A DNA stretch of 64,000 nt from contig NZ_CP045200.1 of NCBI RefSeq assembly GCF_018636735.1, forward strand, positions 1,178,001-1,242,000. The letters run 5' to 3'. This document shows positions 39,335 through 49,233 of the stretch, piece by piece. The stretch's first letter is position 1. Each line of letters begins with the position of its first letter. The position numbers and the translations under genes were made by a program. The notes beneath the pieces are model-generated. The model was not told the DNA's origin. It saw only the letters and a list, made by a program, of their open reading frames with translations, and made no database searches. The DNA comes from Erythrobacter sp. 3-20A1M (GTDB taxonomy: Bacteria > Pseudomonadota > Alphaproteobacteria > Sphingomonadales > Sphingomonadaceae).

Positions 39335-40027
39335 TCAGTCCTCGTCGCCGCCACCCTGCGCGCCGGGGGTCTCGACCAGCGCGAAAGCGGCCTGGGCGTC
39401 CGTTTCGACCATGTAGGGAATGGGATTGACCGCTTGGCCGGCGACGCGGATTTCGTAGTGGAGATGCGGCCCGGTGGAACGACCGGTGCTTCCGACATAG
39501 CCGATCAACTGCCCCTTGGTCACATGCTCGCCGGCGGTGACCGCGAAGCCCGACAGGTGGGCGAAGCGCGTTTCGAGCGAGCCGCCGTGATCGATGGCGA
39601 TATAATTGCCGTAGCTGGAGAAGCGGTCGGCCCGTTCGACGATCCCGTCAGCCGTTGCGTAGACCGGCGTACCGCTGGGGGCCGCGAGATCGATACCCTT
39701 GTGCTGCCGCATCCTGCCCAGGACCGGGTGGTTGCGCATACCGAAGGAGCTGGTGAGGCGCGCATCGGCGAGCGGCATGCGCGACGGCACAGAAACCGCC
39801 GGCTCGACGACCACCCCGCCATTCGACGCGTCCTGCGACTTCCACGAGGCGAACAGTTCCTGGAACTGCTGGTCGCCATTGCCGAGCGGGGAGCCCGCAT
39901 CCTTCACGCTTTCGGAGAAATCCACGGCTGCGGCACTGCTGTTGGCGGCTGCCGGTGTGGCGGCCATTGCCGCAGCGGCGATGCACGCACTTGCCACGCT
40001 CTTCGCGAGAAGGAGTTTGCTCTGCAT
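39335..40027 (-). CDS. M23 family metallopeptidase (LytM-like)
   Basis: This is a 230-residue exported peptidoglycan endopeptidase. The signal peptide is MQSKLLLAKSVASACIAAAA and onward to AAANS. The M23 (LytM) domain covers about 90-205, with zinc ligands His109 and Asp113 (QHKGIDLAAPSG) and His190, plus catalytic His157 and His188 (FAHLSG and GPHLHYEIRV). All residues needed for activity are present, so it is a likely active hydrolase rather than an EnvC-like activator. ATG 40027 is used because it directly precedes the signal peptide; an upstream start would add a basic extension. Confidence 0.92.
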   Translation of the reverse strand: MQSKLLLAKSVASACIAAAAMAATPAAANSSAAAVDFSESVKDAGSPLGNGDQQFQELFASWKSQDASNGGVVVEPAVSVPSRMPLADARLTSSFGMRNHPVLGRMRQHKGIDLAAPSGTPVYATADGIVERADRFSSYGNYIAIDHGGSLETRFAHLSGFAVTAGEHVTKGQLIGYVGSTGRSTGPHLHYEIRVAGQAVNPIPYMVETDAQAAFALVETPGAQGGGDED

Positions 40028-40182
40028 GTAAGACCCGTCCCTTTTTCGTCCCGGCATGAACGAGGTTTTTGCCATGCCGTAACCGGCAACCGGTCGATCC
40101 AGAGACCAGGCCGCCGAGACCCCAAACTGAAGCGGGAACCCGATCCCGCCTTGCGTGTTAAGGGGGTTAACCGGCGGATCGT

Positions 40183-40986
40183 TTAAGAGACAATAGCTGC
40201 GTAATAGCTACGCGATAGACCGGCTGAAAGGCGCGCCGAGTCGTTGAGCGGTGCTTTCAAACGTCCTGAAAACCGCGTTTTCACATAGTCTTGCCACAGC
40301 GTTTCGGGCAGTTCGCCTCGCTCTCGAGCGATTTTTTCGAAGTGCCTCGTTCCGAAAGCGACATGGCGTATCTCGTCGTCGAGGATTCGCTGGAGGATGC
40401 GCGCTCCATGTTCGTCGCCTGCCGCGCGCACCCGCGCGAGCGTAGCCGGCGTCACGTCCAGACCCCGCGCTTCCAGAACCATCGGTACGATCGCGAGCCT
40501 GGCCGCGACATCGTCGCTAGTCGATCGGGCCGCCTCCCACAGACCGCCATGCGCCGGCAATGCACCGTAATGGCTGCCGAGCGAGACGAGCTTGCGCGCC
40601 AGCAGCGCGAAATGCATCGCCTCGTCCGCCGCGACCGAGAGGAAATCCTCAGTGAAACCACGCGGCCGCTCCCCACCGAAGCGCCCGACCATGTCGAGCG
40701 CGAGGTCGATCGCCACGAACTCGATATGCGCCAGCGCATGCCATAGCGCGATTCGGCCGTGTGCCGACCCGCCATGCCGCTTGGGCATCCGGGAAGGAGC
40801 CAGCAGTTCGGGCGAGGCCGGTCGCGCCGGCTCGTCAGGCATGGCGGCGTCGAACCGCCAATCCAGCCGCCCCAGCCGCCAGTCGCGCGCGACCTTGCGC
40901 GCCGCCATCACCTTGGCTTCCGGCTCGCCGGTCGACAGCGCATCGCGTATCGCGTGGCCGAGAGAGGGCAGCGGCCGCTCGGTCAC
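40183..40986 (-). CDS. DUF455 family ferritin-like protein
   Basis: This is a 267-residue ferritin-like four-helix-bundle protein of the DUF455 family. Metal-ligand candidates recur with ferritin spacing: AHIEFVAIDLALD, VAADEAMHFALLARK, VPMVLEARGLDVT and LDDEIRHVAFGTRHFE, giving a probable di-iron site. The family's reaction is unknown. Its ATG overlaps the bcp stop by four bases, so it is translated with bcp and lies in an operon with glnE. Linking a di-iron protein with a peroxidase suggests an oxidative or iron-related role, which is inference. Confidence 0.87.
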   Translation of the reverse strand: MTERPLPSLGHAIRDALSTGEPEAKVMAARKVARDWRLGRLDWRFDAAMPDEPARPASPELLAPSRMPKRHGGSAHGRIALWHALAHIEFVAIDLALDMVGRFGGERPRGFTEDFLSVAADEAMHFALLARKLVSLGSHYGALPAHGGLWEAARSTSDDVAARLAIVPMVLEARGLDVTPATLARVRAAGDEHGARILQRILDDEIRHVAFGTRHFEKIARERGELPETLWQDYVKTRFSGRLKAPLNDSARLSAGLSRSYYAAIVS

Positions 40987-41456
40987 GCCGCGCGTACCGC
41001 CTCCAGCACCTCCTGCGCGTGCCCCTTTACCTTCACCTTGGGCCAGACGCGCAGCACCCTGCCGCTCTCGTCGAGCAGGATGGTGGTGCGGACCATCCCC
41101 ATGAAGGTCTTTCCGTACATCTTCTTCTCGGTCCAGATGCCGAGCGCGTCGGACAGGCCCCGTTCTTCGGCATCGGTGGCAAGATCGACGGTGAGCTCGT
41201 GCTTGGCGATGAAATTGCGATGCTTCAGCGGGGAATCCTTGCTGATCCCCATGATCGCCGCCCCGGCGCTGTCGAATTCCGCCTTCATCCCGGTGAAGTC
41301 CTTCGCCTCCGTCGTGCAGCCCGGCGTATTGTCCTTGGGATAGAAAAACAGCACCAGCTTGCGGCCAAGATAGTCGGACGGCTTCACGCTGCCGCCATCG
41401 GGCGTTTCCATGGCAATATCGGGGATCGTGTCACCCGGTTGCGGCATCGTGTCCAT
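40983..41456 (-). CDS. bcp: thioredoxin-dependent thiol peroxidase (Bcp/PrxQ), 1-Cys type
   Basis: Bcp reduces hydroperoxides at the expense of thioredoxin. The 157-residue peroxiredoxin has peroxidatic Cys47 in YPKDNTPGCTTEAKDF and the GISKDSPLKHRNF block. No other cysteine is present: the usual resolving cysteine five residues on is replaced by Lys, so it must act as a 1-Cys enzyme. An AGGAGG precedes the ATGATG start pair (41459/41456), whose first ATG overlaps the glnE stop. The gene is sandwiched between glnE and DUF455 with four-base overlaps on each side. Confidence 0.94.
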   Translation of the reverse strand: MDTMPQPGDTIPDIAMETPDGGSVKPSDYLGRKLVLFFYPKDNTPGCTTEAKDFTGMKAEFDSAGAAIMGISKDSPLKHRNFIAKHELTVDLATDAEERGLSDALGIWTEKKMYGKTFMGMVRTTILLDESGRVLRVWPKVKVKGHAQEVLEAVRAA

Positions 41457-44149
41457 CATCGCTCCTCCTGTTCCAGTTCGCGTCCGAAGGTCTCGCGCCA
41501 CGCGGCAGCCACCGTCCTGCGCGCATTCGCCAGCCTGTCGAGCAGCGCGGTCGTCGATTCGCAACCGCAGGCCCGTGCCAGCACCGCGCCGCCCGGTCCG
41601 GTCGGGATCGTGAGATCGGGCGCGAGCAGCCGCGCGGCCACCAGCAGGCGCGTGAGAAAATCATGTGCCTCGCACAGGTCGCGGGGCACCAATCCTTGCT
41701 CTGCCAGCGTTCCGCACGCCGTTCCGAGATGGGGGTCGAAGGCGACGTGATCGCGCAATTGCAGATAATGGATCAGGAACTCCAGATCGACCAGTCCGCC
41801 GCGCGCCAGCTTCGCATCCAGCGACCCGCCGGCCGGCTTGTGGCGGGCCATCTCCTCCCGCATTCGCAGCACCCGGTCACGCAATTCCTCCGGCGCACGC
41901 TCCTGCCGCAGGGCGCGGTCGATCACCGTCTCCACCGCCGCGCGGGCCGCCGGGGAGCCCGCCACCGCCCGGGCGCGCGTCAGGGCCATGTGCTCCCAGG
42001 TCCACGCGTCTTCGCCCTGGTAACGGGCAAAGGCGTCGAGGCTGGCGGCGAGCGGGCCCTGATTGCCCTGCGGTCGCAGTCGCGTGTCGATCTCGTACAG
42101 TGCCCCTTGCGCGGTCGGCACGCTCAGCGCGGCGGTTACCCGCTGGGCCAGCCGATTGAAGTAGAGCGTGGCACCCAAGGGGCGCTCGCCATCGCTTTCG
42201 GCGCCATGGTCACCGGTGAACAGATACACCAGATCGAGGTCCGAGGCGTGGGTCAGCGCTTTCCCTCCGAACCGGCCGAGGCCCAGCACCACCAGCTCTC
42301 CGCCTTCGATCCGGCCATGCGCCTGCGCGAACTCTTCTTCGGCTGCCGAACAGGCCACCACCAGCGCGGCCTCTGCCACTCGGCCGAGCCCCGCCGCGAT
42401 GGCAAGCGGATCCTGTGTCGCCTCGATCAGCTGCGTACCCAGCGCGAAGCGATAGTCGCCAGTCACGACGCGGATGCGATCGAGTCTCACTTCGTAGGAG
42501 GCATCACCCTCCACCGGGCGCATGCGCCCCGCGATGTCGTCCACCGACGGGGGCAGGTCGCTGGCAGTGCGGTCGATCAGGGAGTCGAGCAAGGCGGGGC
42601 GGCGACCCAAGGCATCGGCCAGCGGAGGCGCAAGTGACAGGATGCGCGACAGCTGATCGAACAGCCCCGGCCGCGCATCGAGCAGGCGGAACAGGTTTAT
42701 CGCGCTGGGCAGATTGGCCAGTAACCGCTCCCAGCGCAGCAGCGCCTGATCGGGATCGGACGCTTCGCTCAGCGCCTCGACGAGATGCGGCACGATCGCG
42801 CGAAAGGCGTCCTTCGCCCCGGTGCTGCGCAAGGCGCGATACCGGCCGTCCAGCCAGCCCTCGATACGGTCCGCCACCCGGCCCGCTTCGTTGATCCCGG
42901 CATCGGTAACCAGCCTGGAGATATTCCCCGCCGTCTGGGCATCGGCTGGGCTGGTCGTCGTCTCCAGCAGTCGGTCGAAACGTTCACCGACGATCGCGCA
43001 ATGATGGGACAGATCGCGCAGCAACGCCCCGGCGTCCGCCATCCCGTCGAGCCGCGCGACACCGTCCAGAGCGGCCCCGTCTGGCAAGACGTGGGTCTGA
43101 CGATCGTCGATCATCTGCACGCGGTGTTCCACCGTGCGCAGCCGGTCGTAGGCGTCGCCCAGCAAGCGCGCATCCTCCCCCGCGATCAGGTCGGCCTGCG
43201 CCAGCGCATCCAGCCCGGCCCGCGTTCCACGCACGCGCAGAGACGGCTGGCGCCCACCATGCACCAGCTGGTGCGTCTGGACGAAGAATTCGATTTCGCG
43301 AATGCCGCCGCGCCCCTTCTTCAGATCGAAGCCGGGTCCGGGCTCGGTCGGGCCTTCGTTCGCCTCGCGGATGCGCGCGGTCAGGCGCGAGATTTCCTCT
43401 ATCGCTCCGAAATCGAGGCTGCGCCGCCACACGAACGCACGGATAGCGGCGAGGAAGTCCTCGCCCGCAGCGATGTCCCCCGCTGCCGCCCGTGCGCGGA
43501 TGAACGCCGCGCGCTCCCACGTCAGGGCCAGGCTTTCGTAATGGGTCAACGCCGCGCCCAGCGGGATGGCGAGCGGACTGACTTCCGACGCTGGGCGTAA
43601 GCGCAGATCGACGCGAAAGACGTACCCCTCCGCCGTCGCGTCGGAGAGGAGCCGCACCACTTCGCGGGCGTAGCGCTGGGCGGCTTCGCCCGGCTCGTCC
43701 CTGTCGCGGCGGGGTAGGCGTTCCGGATCGAACAGCAGGATCGGATCGATGTCGGAGCTGTAATTGAGCTCGCGCGCGCCATGCTTGCCCAACGCCAGCC
43801 CGATGAACCCGTCGGTCGAGGCTTCTCCCACGCGCCGCTCGACCGCCGTCGCCATCGCCCGGTCGAGCGCGCGGTCGGCGAAATCGGACAGCTCGCCGGT
43901 GACGCGCAGAAGCGGAAACGCTCCGGCGAGATCGCCGATTGCCAGAGCCGTCGCCAGCGCCAGCTTCTCGCGCCGCAACGCGGTCGCGGCCGCAGCGCCA
44001 TCGCCCACCTGCCGAGCGAAGGCCAGCGCTTCCTCCCCCGCGCCCCGCGCCAGCAATTCGGCCAACTCGGGCTGGCGTTCCAGCGCCCGCCGGAGAAACG
44101 GGGCATGCGCCCGCGCGCGTTCGAGTGCCGATTGCCAGTCCGCCGTCAT
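41456..44149 (-). CDS. glnE: bifunctional glutamine-synthetase adenylyltransferase/deadenylase
   Basis: GlnE adenylylates and de-adenylylates glutamine synthetase in response to PII, controlling ammonium assimilation. The 897-residue protein has two nucleotidyltransferase domains. The N-terminal deadenylase carries GKHGARELNYSSDIDPILLF at about 121-140; the C-terminal adenylylase carries GRFGGKALTHASDLDLVYLF at about 615-640. A central helical regulatory domain and a C-terminal helical domain are present. ATG 44149 (MTADWQSALERA) is chosen since the upstream extension is Arg/Cys-rich and unlike the family. It leads a glnE-bcp-DUF455 operon with overlapping stops and starts. Confidence 0.96.
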   Translation of the reverse strand: MTADWQSALERARAHAPFLRRALERQPELAELLARGAGEEALAFARQVGDGAAAATALRREKLALATALAIGDLAGAFPLLRVTGELSDFADRALDRAMATAVERRVGEASTDGFIGLALGKHGARELNYSSDIDPILLFDPERLPRRDRDEPGEAAQRYAREVVRLLSDATAEGYVFRVDLRLRPASEVSPLAIPLGAALTHYESLALTWERAAFIRARAAAGDIAAGEDFLAAIRAFVWRRSLDFGAIEEISRLTARIREANEGPTEPGPGFDLKKGRGGIREIEFFVQTHQLVHGGRQPSLRVRGTRAGLDALAQADLIAGEDARLLGDAYDRLRTVEHRVQMIDDRQTHVLPDGAALDGVARLDGMADAGALLRDLSHHCAIVGERFDRLLETTTSPADAQTAGNISRLVTDAGINEAGRVADRIEGWLDGRYRALRSTGAKDAFRAIVPHLVEALSEASDPDQALLRWERLLANLPSAINLFRLLDARPGLFDQLSRILSLAPPLADALGRRPALLDSLIDRTASDLPPSVDDIAGRMRPVEGDASYEVRLDRIRVVTGDYRFALGTQLIEATQDPLAIAAGLGRVAEAALVVACSAAEEEFAQAHGRIEGGELVVLGLGRFGGKALTHASDLDLVYLFTGDHGAESDGERPLGATLYFNRLAQRVTAALSVPTAQGALYEIDTRLRPQGNQGPLAASLDAFARYQGEDAWTWEHMALTRARAVAGSPAARAAVETVIDRALRQERAPEELRDRVLRMREEMARHKPAGGSLDAKLARGGLVDLEFLIHYLQLRDHVAFDPHLGTACGTLAEQGLVPRDLCEAHDFLTRLLVAARLLAPDLTIPTGPGGAVLARACGCESTTALLDRLANARRTVAAAWRETFGRELEQEER

Positions 44150-44254
44150 CGTGTCGGCCCTGCACGTTCGAGACCGACCTTGGCAAGCAGTGCGGTACCT
44201 TGGCGGCATCATCCGCCTGTGTCACAAGACCCACCGCAACTCAGGGGAGATATC

Positions 44255-45967
44255 ATGGCCCGCTTTTCGATCTGTATCGCTGCCCTCATCGGGGCGGTTG
44301 CCGTTTCCGCCTGCTCCACGATGGATAATGGTGGAACAAGGCAGCCCGGCGCGCTGAGTGCAAGCGAAGCCGAGGCGGCGGTCGCGCCTTCAGTTCCCCT
44401 GATGAAGGAGGTGACCAAGCGGCTATCTGCCGACGATTTCGAAGGCCGCGCGCCCAGCACCGCGGTCGAGCCCAAGGTCACCGAGTATATCATAGGCGAG
44501 TTCAGGAAGGCGGGCTTGCAGCCGGGCAACCAGGGCAAATGGCTGCAGGAAGTGCCGACGGTCGAGATCACCGGAGACGATTTCACACCGCTGACCGTCA
44601 AGGGCGCCGGTGAGACGCAAAGCTACGCTTTCGGCGAGCAGTATGTTGCCACCAGCTACCGTGTGGCCCCGAAAACGCAGGTGAAGGACAGTCCGCTGGT
44701 CTTCGTGGGCTACGGCATCGTCGCACCCGAACTGGGCTGGAACGACTATGCAGGGATCGACATGCATGGGAAGACGGCGGTGATCCTGGTCAACGACCCG
44801 GACTACGCGAACGAGACCGAGGATGGCCTCTTCAAGGGCCGTCGGATGACCTATTATGGGCGCTGGACCTACAAGTTCGAGGAAGCCGCACGGCAGGGGG
44901 CCGACGCCGCCCTGATTATCCACGACACCTTCCCGGCGGCCTATGGCTGGAACGTCGTCAATTCGAGCTGGACCGGCGCGCAATATTACGTCCAGAGCCC
45001 GAACGACAACGCCGACGCCACGAAGGCGAACGGATGGGTACAGAAGCCGGTGGCGGAAGCGATCCTGAAGGCTTCGGGCCACGATCTCGCCAGCCTGACG
45101 AAGGCCGCACAGGCCAGCGGGTTCAAACCCGTGCCGCTGGGCATGACCGCCAGTTTCGGCTTTCGCAACGCGATCCGCCGGTCGACCTCGCACAACGTGG
45201 TCGGCATCCTGCCCGGCACCGCGCGGCCTTACGAATACGTGCTGTATTCCGCGCACTGGGATCACCTTGGCCACTGTACGCCCGATGCGACCGGTGACGA
45301 TATCTGCAACGGTGCGGTGGACAACGCGACCGGCGTGGGGGCGATCACCGCGCTCGCCGACGCCAACCGCCGCCATGGTGGGGCCCAGCGCAGCCAGGTG
45401 TTCATCGCGCTCACGCTTGAGGAATCGGGCCTGCTGGGGAGCGAGTACTACGCGCAGAACCCGATCTATCCGCTTAACGCGACTGTCGGCGGGGTGAACA
45501 TCGATGCCCTGCTGCCCGGTGACCGGGTGCGAGACTATTCCATGACGGGCGGCGACAAGTCCGACCTCAACGACCTGTTCCGCACCGCGCTGCGCGAGCA
45601 GGGGTTGCGTGAAGCACCGGAGGACAGCCCGGAGAAGGGGCATTATTACCGCTCCGACCATTTCAGCTACGCCAAGCTGGGCGTGCCGATGTTCGATATC
45701 GGGCGCGGGACCGACTGGATGCAGGGCGGGACTGCGGCGGGAGAGGCAGCAGCGAAGGACTACGTCGAGAACCACTATCACGCACCCAGCGACGAATGGT
45801 CGGACGACTGGAACTGGGCGGGACTGACGCAGGATCTTGCGCTCTATTACCGCCTTGGCCGGATGCTCGCCGATGGCGATAGCTGGCCGAACTGGCGTGC
45901 CAGCGACGAGTTCCGCGGGATCCGCGACGCCGACTGCGCGAGGCCCGGCGCCCCATGCGGCCGGTGA
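44255..45967 (+). CDS. M28 family peptidase, lipoprotein
   Basis: This is a 570-residue exported zinc aminopeptidase-type enzyme. The signal MARFSICIAALIGAVAVSAC has a lipobox (VSAC), so it is membrane-anchored. A protease-associated domain (about 120-260) interrupts the region before the M28 catalytic core. Metal ligands appear in YSAHWDHLG (His334), GAVDNATGVGA (about Asp355), LEESGLLGS, VNIDALLPG and YRSDHFSYAKLG (last His). ATG 44255 follows AGGGGAG. It diverges from glnE; agmatine deiminase follows 10 bases later and may be co-transcribed. Confidence 0.92.
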   Translation: MARFSICIAALIGAVAVSACSTMDNGGTRQPGALSASEAEAAVAPSVPLMKEVTKRLSADDFEGRAPSTAVEPKVTEYIIGEFRKAGLQPGNQGKWLQEVPTVEITGDDFTPLTVKGAGETQSYAFGEQYVATSYRVAPKTQVKDSPLVFVGYGIVAPELGWNDYAGIDMHGKTAVILVNDPDYANETEDGLFKGRRMTYYGRWTYKFEEAARQGADAALIIHDTFPAAYGWNVVNSSWTGAQYYVQSPNDNADATKANGWVQKPVAEAILKASGHDLASLTKAAQASGFKPVPLGMTASFGFRNAIRRSTSHNVVGILPGTARPYEYVLYSAHWDHLGHCTPDATGDDICNGAVDNATGVGAITALADANRRHGGAQRSQVFIALTLEESGLLGSEYYAQNPIYPLNATVGGVNIDALLPGDRVRDYSMTGGDKSDLNDLFRTALREQGLREAPEDSPEKGHYYRSDHFSYAKLGVPMFDIGRGTDWMQGGTAAGEAAAKDYVENHYHAPSDEWSDDWNWAGLTQDLALYYRLGRMLADGDSWPNWRASDEFRGIRDADCARPGAPCGR

Positions 45968-45977
45968 CGTTCGCAGC

Positions 45978-46955
45978 ATGACCGCAACGATGCCGCCCGA
46001 ATGGGCACCGCAGGACTGGCTGTGGATCGGCTTCCCGCACGATGCGGAGGAATGGCCCGGCTATCTAGAGCGCGCGCAGGAGCAGATCGCGGGTTTCGCC
46101 AACGCCGTCGCCGAGAGCGGGCAAGCCGTACGCCTGCTGGTGCGCGACGCCGCGAACGAGGCGCGGGCGAAGGCGCTGGTGTCGGCTTCGGTCGATCTGG
46201 AACGACGTGAATATGGCGATGTCTGGCTGCGCGATACCGGCCCGTTGGTGCGCGGCGACGGGGTGGCGGTGCGCCCGCGCTTCAACGGGTGGGGCGGCAA
46301 GTACCTGATGGAGGGAGACCAGGCGATTGGCGCGCAGCTGGCCGGCGACGAGGGGCTGGCGCTGACCGAACCCGACTGGATCCTCGAAGGCGGGGCGATC
46401 GATGGCGACGGGACCGGGCTGGTCGCGACGACCGAGCAATGCCTGCTCAACCCCAATCGCAATCCGGAGCTGACCCGCGCCGATATCGAGGCACGGTTGC
46501 GGGACGATCTCGGCTTCGACCGCGTCTTATGGTTGGGCGAGGGATTGCTGAACGACCACACCGACGGCCATGTCGACAATCTCGCGCGGTTCGTCGCGCC
46601 GAGCCGGCTGGTGATTCCGCGCGCCACGGGGCCGGACGATCCGAACGTGGACATCTATGCCGATGCCATGCGCCGGGCCGAGAGTTTCGGGGTCGAGGTG
46701 GTCGGGATTCCCTCACCCGGGCGGATCACGCGGGGCGATTTCGTCGAGCCCGCGAGCTACGTCAACTTCGCGATCACCACGCATCTGGTGGTGGTGCCGA
46801 CCTTCGGATCGGTCCACGATGCCGAGGGCGTCGCCGCCATCGCCGCGCTGTTTCCCGATCGGGCGACCGTGGGTCTGCCGGCCGACGCGGTGCTGGCGGG
46901 CGGCGGCGGTTTCCATTGCGCCAGCCAGCAGATGCCGGTGCTGGCGCGGGCTTAA
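45978..46955 (+). CDS. agmatine deiminase
   Basis: This is a 325-residue porphyromonas-type peptidyl-arginine deiminase family protein, most likely agmatine deiminase, which converts agmatine to N-carbamoylputrescine and ammonia. Key segments are YGDVWLRDTGP (Asp ligands), the ILEGGAIDGDGTG block, NDHTDGHVDNLARF (catalytic His/Asp), and the nucleophile Cys314 in GGGGFHCASQQMP. N-carbamoylputrescine amidase, the usual partner, is not next to it. It starts 10 bases after the M28 peptidase gene. A related peptide-arginine deiminase activity cannot be excluded. Confidence 0.9.
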   Translation: MTATMPPEWAPQDWLWIGFPHDAEEWPGYLERAQEQIAGFANAVAESGQAVRLLVRDAANEARAKALVSASVDLERREYGDVWLRDTGPLVRGDGVAVRPRFNGWGGKYLMEGDQAIGAQLAGDEGLALTEPDWILEGGAIDGDGTGLVATTEQCLLNPNRNPELTRADIEARLRDDLGFDRVLWLGEGLLNDHTDGHVDNLARFVAPSRLVIPRATGPDDPNVDIYADAMRRAESFGVEVVGIPSPGRITRGDFVEPASYVNFAITTHLVVVPTFGSVHDAEGVAAIAALFPDRATVGLPADAVLAGGGGFHCASQQMPVLARA

Positions 46956-46991
46956 CCCCTTGTTAGGAGCGGGCTGCGATACTCGCGGACC

Positions 46992-47114
46992 ATGAGCAAG
47001 GCCCGCACCCTCACCCGCCGGATCGAAGCGCACACCCGAGAGATCGCGCGCGTCGCGATCGTTGCCGGTTGCGCCCTGGCGCTGGTGCTGGCGGGCAACC
47101 CGCTACCCTTCTAA
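46992..47114 (+). CDS. 40-residue small membrane protein
   Basis: This tiny frame reads MSKARTLTRRIEAHTREIAR followed by a single hydrophobic helix VAIVAGCALALVLAG and NPLPF before the TAA. The basic N-terminus plus one helix is a typical small inner-membrane protein pattern, and codon use has G/C in most third positions as in the neighbours. A GGAG lies too far upstream to be a convincing ribosome binding site. It sits 36 bases after agmatine deiminase and convergent to thrS. Function is unknown. Confidence 0.45.
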   Translation: MSKARTLTRRIEAHTREIARVAIVAGCALALVLAGNPLPF

Positions 47115-47138
47115 ACGCCAGCCCATTCAGCGCGCCGA

Positions 47139-49136
47139 CTACCCCAGATCGGGCGGCGTCGCACCTGCCGTCAACATCGCGATCGCTTCGTCCAGCGGCA
47201 TCACCCGCTGCTCCTTTTCGCCCAGCGTACGGACGGCGACGGTGCCTTCCTCCGCCTCGCGCTTGCCGACCACCAGCAGATGCGGGACCTTTGCCAGCGA
47301 GTGCTCGCGCACCTTGTAGTTGATCTTCTCGTTCCGCAGGTCGGCCTCCACCCGGATGCCCGCAGCCTGCAGCTTCGCTACGGCTTCACCCGCATAGTCG
47401 TCCGCATCGGAAACGATCGTCGCGACCACCGCCTGCACCGGCGCGAGCCAGGATGGCAGGCGGCCGGCATAATGTTCGATCAGGATGCCGATGAAGCGTT
47501 CGTACGAACCGAAGATCGCGCGGTGGAGCATTACCGGGCGATGCTTGTCGCCGTCCTCCCCGACATAGCTCGCGTCGAGCCGTTCGGGCAGTACGCGGTC
47601 CGACTGGATCGTGCCCACCTGCCACGTCCGCCCGATCGCATCGGTCAGGTGCCATTCGAGCTTCGGCGCATAGAACGCGCCTTCGCCCGGCAGCTCTTCC
47701 CACCCGAACGCGTCAGTCGCCATTCCGGCGTCCGCGACCGCGTCGCGCAGTTCCTGTTCCGCCTTGTCCCAGTCCGCGTCTGAGCCGAAGCGCTGTTCGG
47801 GCCGGGTCGCCAGCTTGATCTCGTAGGTAAAGCCGAAATCCTTGTAGACCGTGTCGGCCAGCTCGCAGAACTTGCGCACTTCCTCGACCACTTGGGCCTC
47901 GGTGCAGAAGATATGCGCGTCGTCCTGCGTGAACTGGCGCACGCGCATCAGGCCGTGGAGCGCGCCATGCGGTTCGTTGCGGTGGCAGCAGCCCATCTCG
48001 CCCAGCCGGATCGGCAGGTCGCGATAGCTGGTGATGCCCTGTTTGAAGACGAGGACATGCGCCGGGCAGTTCATCGGCTTCAGCGCCATCCATTCGGCCT
48101 CGTCGGAAACAAGAGCGCCCTCGTCCGCGGTGTTGGGCACCTCGTCCGGGATGACGAACATGTTCTCGCGATACTTGCCCCAATGGCCGGACTGTTCCCA
48201 CTGGCGGGCGTCCATCACCTGCGGCGTCTTGATCTCGCGATAGCCGCCGCCGTCCATCTTGCGGCGCATATAGGCTTCCAACTCGCGCCAGATGCGATAG
48301 CCCTTCGGGTGCCAGAAGACGCTGCCATGCGCCTCTTCCTGCAGGTGGAATAGGTCCATCTCGCGGCCCAGCTTGCGGTGGTCGCGCTTGGCGGCTTCCT
48401 CCAGCCGGTGGAGATGCGCGTCCAGCTGCTTCTTGTTGAGCCAGCCGGTGCCGTAGATTCGCGTGAGCTGCGCGTTCTTCTGGTCGCCGCGCCAATAGGC
48501 GCCCGCGACGCGCATCAGCTTGAACGCCGCCGGGTCCAGCTTGCCGGTACTGGGAAGATGCGGGCCGCGACACATGTCGAGCCAGTCGCCACCCGACCAG
48601 TACACGGTCAGTTCCTCGTCCTCGGGCAGTTCCTTCGCCCATTCGGCCTTGAACGTCTCGCCTTCGGATTCCCAGCGCTCGATCAGGGCCTCGCGGCTCC
48701 ACACCTCGCGCTTCAGCGGCTTGTCCGCGCGAATGATCTCGCGCATCTTCTCCTCGATCGCGGGCAGGTCGTCCATGCTGAACGGCTCGCGGTCCTCCGG
48801 GGCCTTCACGTCGTAATAGAACCCGTCATCGGTCGCCGGGCCGAAGGTGATCTGCGTACCGGGATAAAGCGCCTGGATCGCCTCGGCCAGGATGTGGGCA
48901 TAGTCGTGCCTCACCAGTTCCAGCGCCTCCGCCTCGTCGCGAGCGGTGATCAGCGAGAGTTCCGAATCGCAGTCGAACGGGCGGTTGAGGTCGCGCACCT
49001 CGCCATCGACGCGCGCGGCGAGCGCCGCCTTGGCGAGGCCGGGGCCGATCGCGGCGGCGACATCCGCCGGGGTCGCGCCCGGCTGCATCTGGCGCACGGA
49101 GCCGTCGGGCAGGCTGATCTTGAGCAATTCGGTCAT
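47139..49136 (-). CDS. thrS: threonyl-tRNA synthetase
   Basis: ThrRS charges tRNA-Thr. The 665-residue class II synthetase has an N-terminal TGS domain ([17 protein letters not shown]), the editing domain with [17 protein letters not shown] and [21 protein letters not shown], the class II catalytic core ([12 protein letters not shown] with a zinc-site Cys, [12 protein letters not shown], and the [17 protein letters not shown] motif), and a C-terminal anticodon-binding domain. ATG 49136 matches the TGS start. The frame stays open upstream to 49352 but that part is a dispersed repeat, not protein. No infC follows. Confidence 0.97.
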   Translation of the reverse strand: MTELLKISLPDGSVRQMQPGATPADVAAAIGPGLAKAALAARVDGEVRDLNRPFDCDSELSLITARDEAEALELVRHDYAHILAEAIQALYPGTQITFGPATDDGFYYDVKAPEDREPFSMDDLPAIEEKMREIIRADKPLKREVWSREALIERWESEGETFKAEWAKELPEDEELTVYWSGGDWLDMCRGPHLPSTGKLDPAAFKLMRVAGAYWRGDQKNAQLTRIYGTGWLNKKQLDAHLHRLEEAAKRDHRKLGREMDLFHLQEEAHGSVFWHPKGYRIWRELEAYMRRKMDGGGYREIKTPQVMDARQWEQSGHWGKYRENMFVIPDEVPNTADEGALVSDEAEWMALKPMNCPAHVLVFKQGITSYRDLPIRLGEMGCCHRNEPHGALHGLMRVRQFTQDDAHIFCTEAQVVEEVRKFCELADTVYKDFGFTYEIKLATRPEQRFGSDADWDKAEQELRDAVADAGMATDAFGWEELPGEGAFYAPKLEWHLTDAIGRTWQVGTIQSDRVLPERLDASYVGEDGDKHRPVMLHRAIFGSYERFIGILIEHYAGRLPSWLAPVQAVVATIVSDADDYAGEAVAKLQAAGIRVEADLRNEKINYKVREHSLAKVPHLLVVGKREAEEGTVAVRTLGEKEQRVMPLDEAIAMLTAGATPPDLG

Positions 49137-49233
49137 GATATCCGTCGGTCGAGGTAGGTCGCTGAGGGGAAGTAGGTGGCACTGGCCATGGCACAAGCGG
49201 GCGCGCGGCGGAACCCACGGCCTTGCGGACCGG

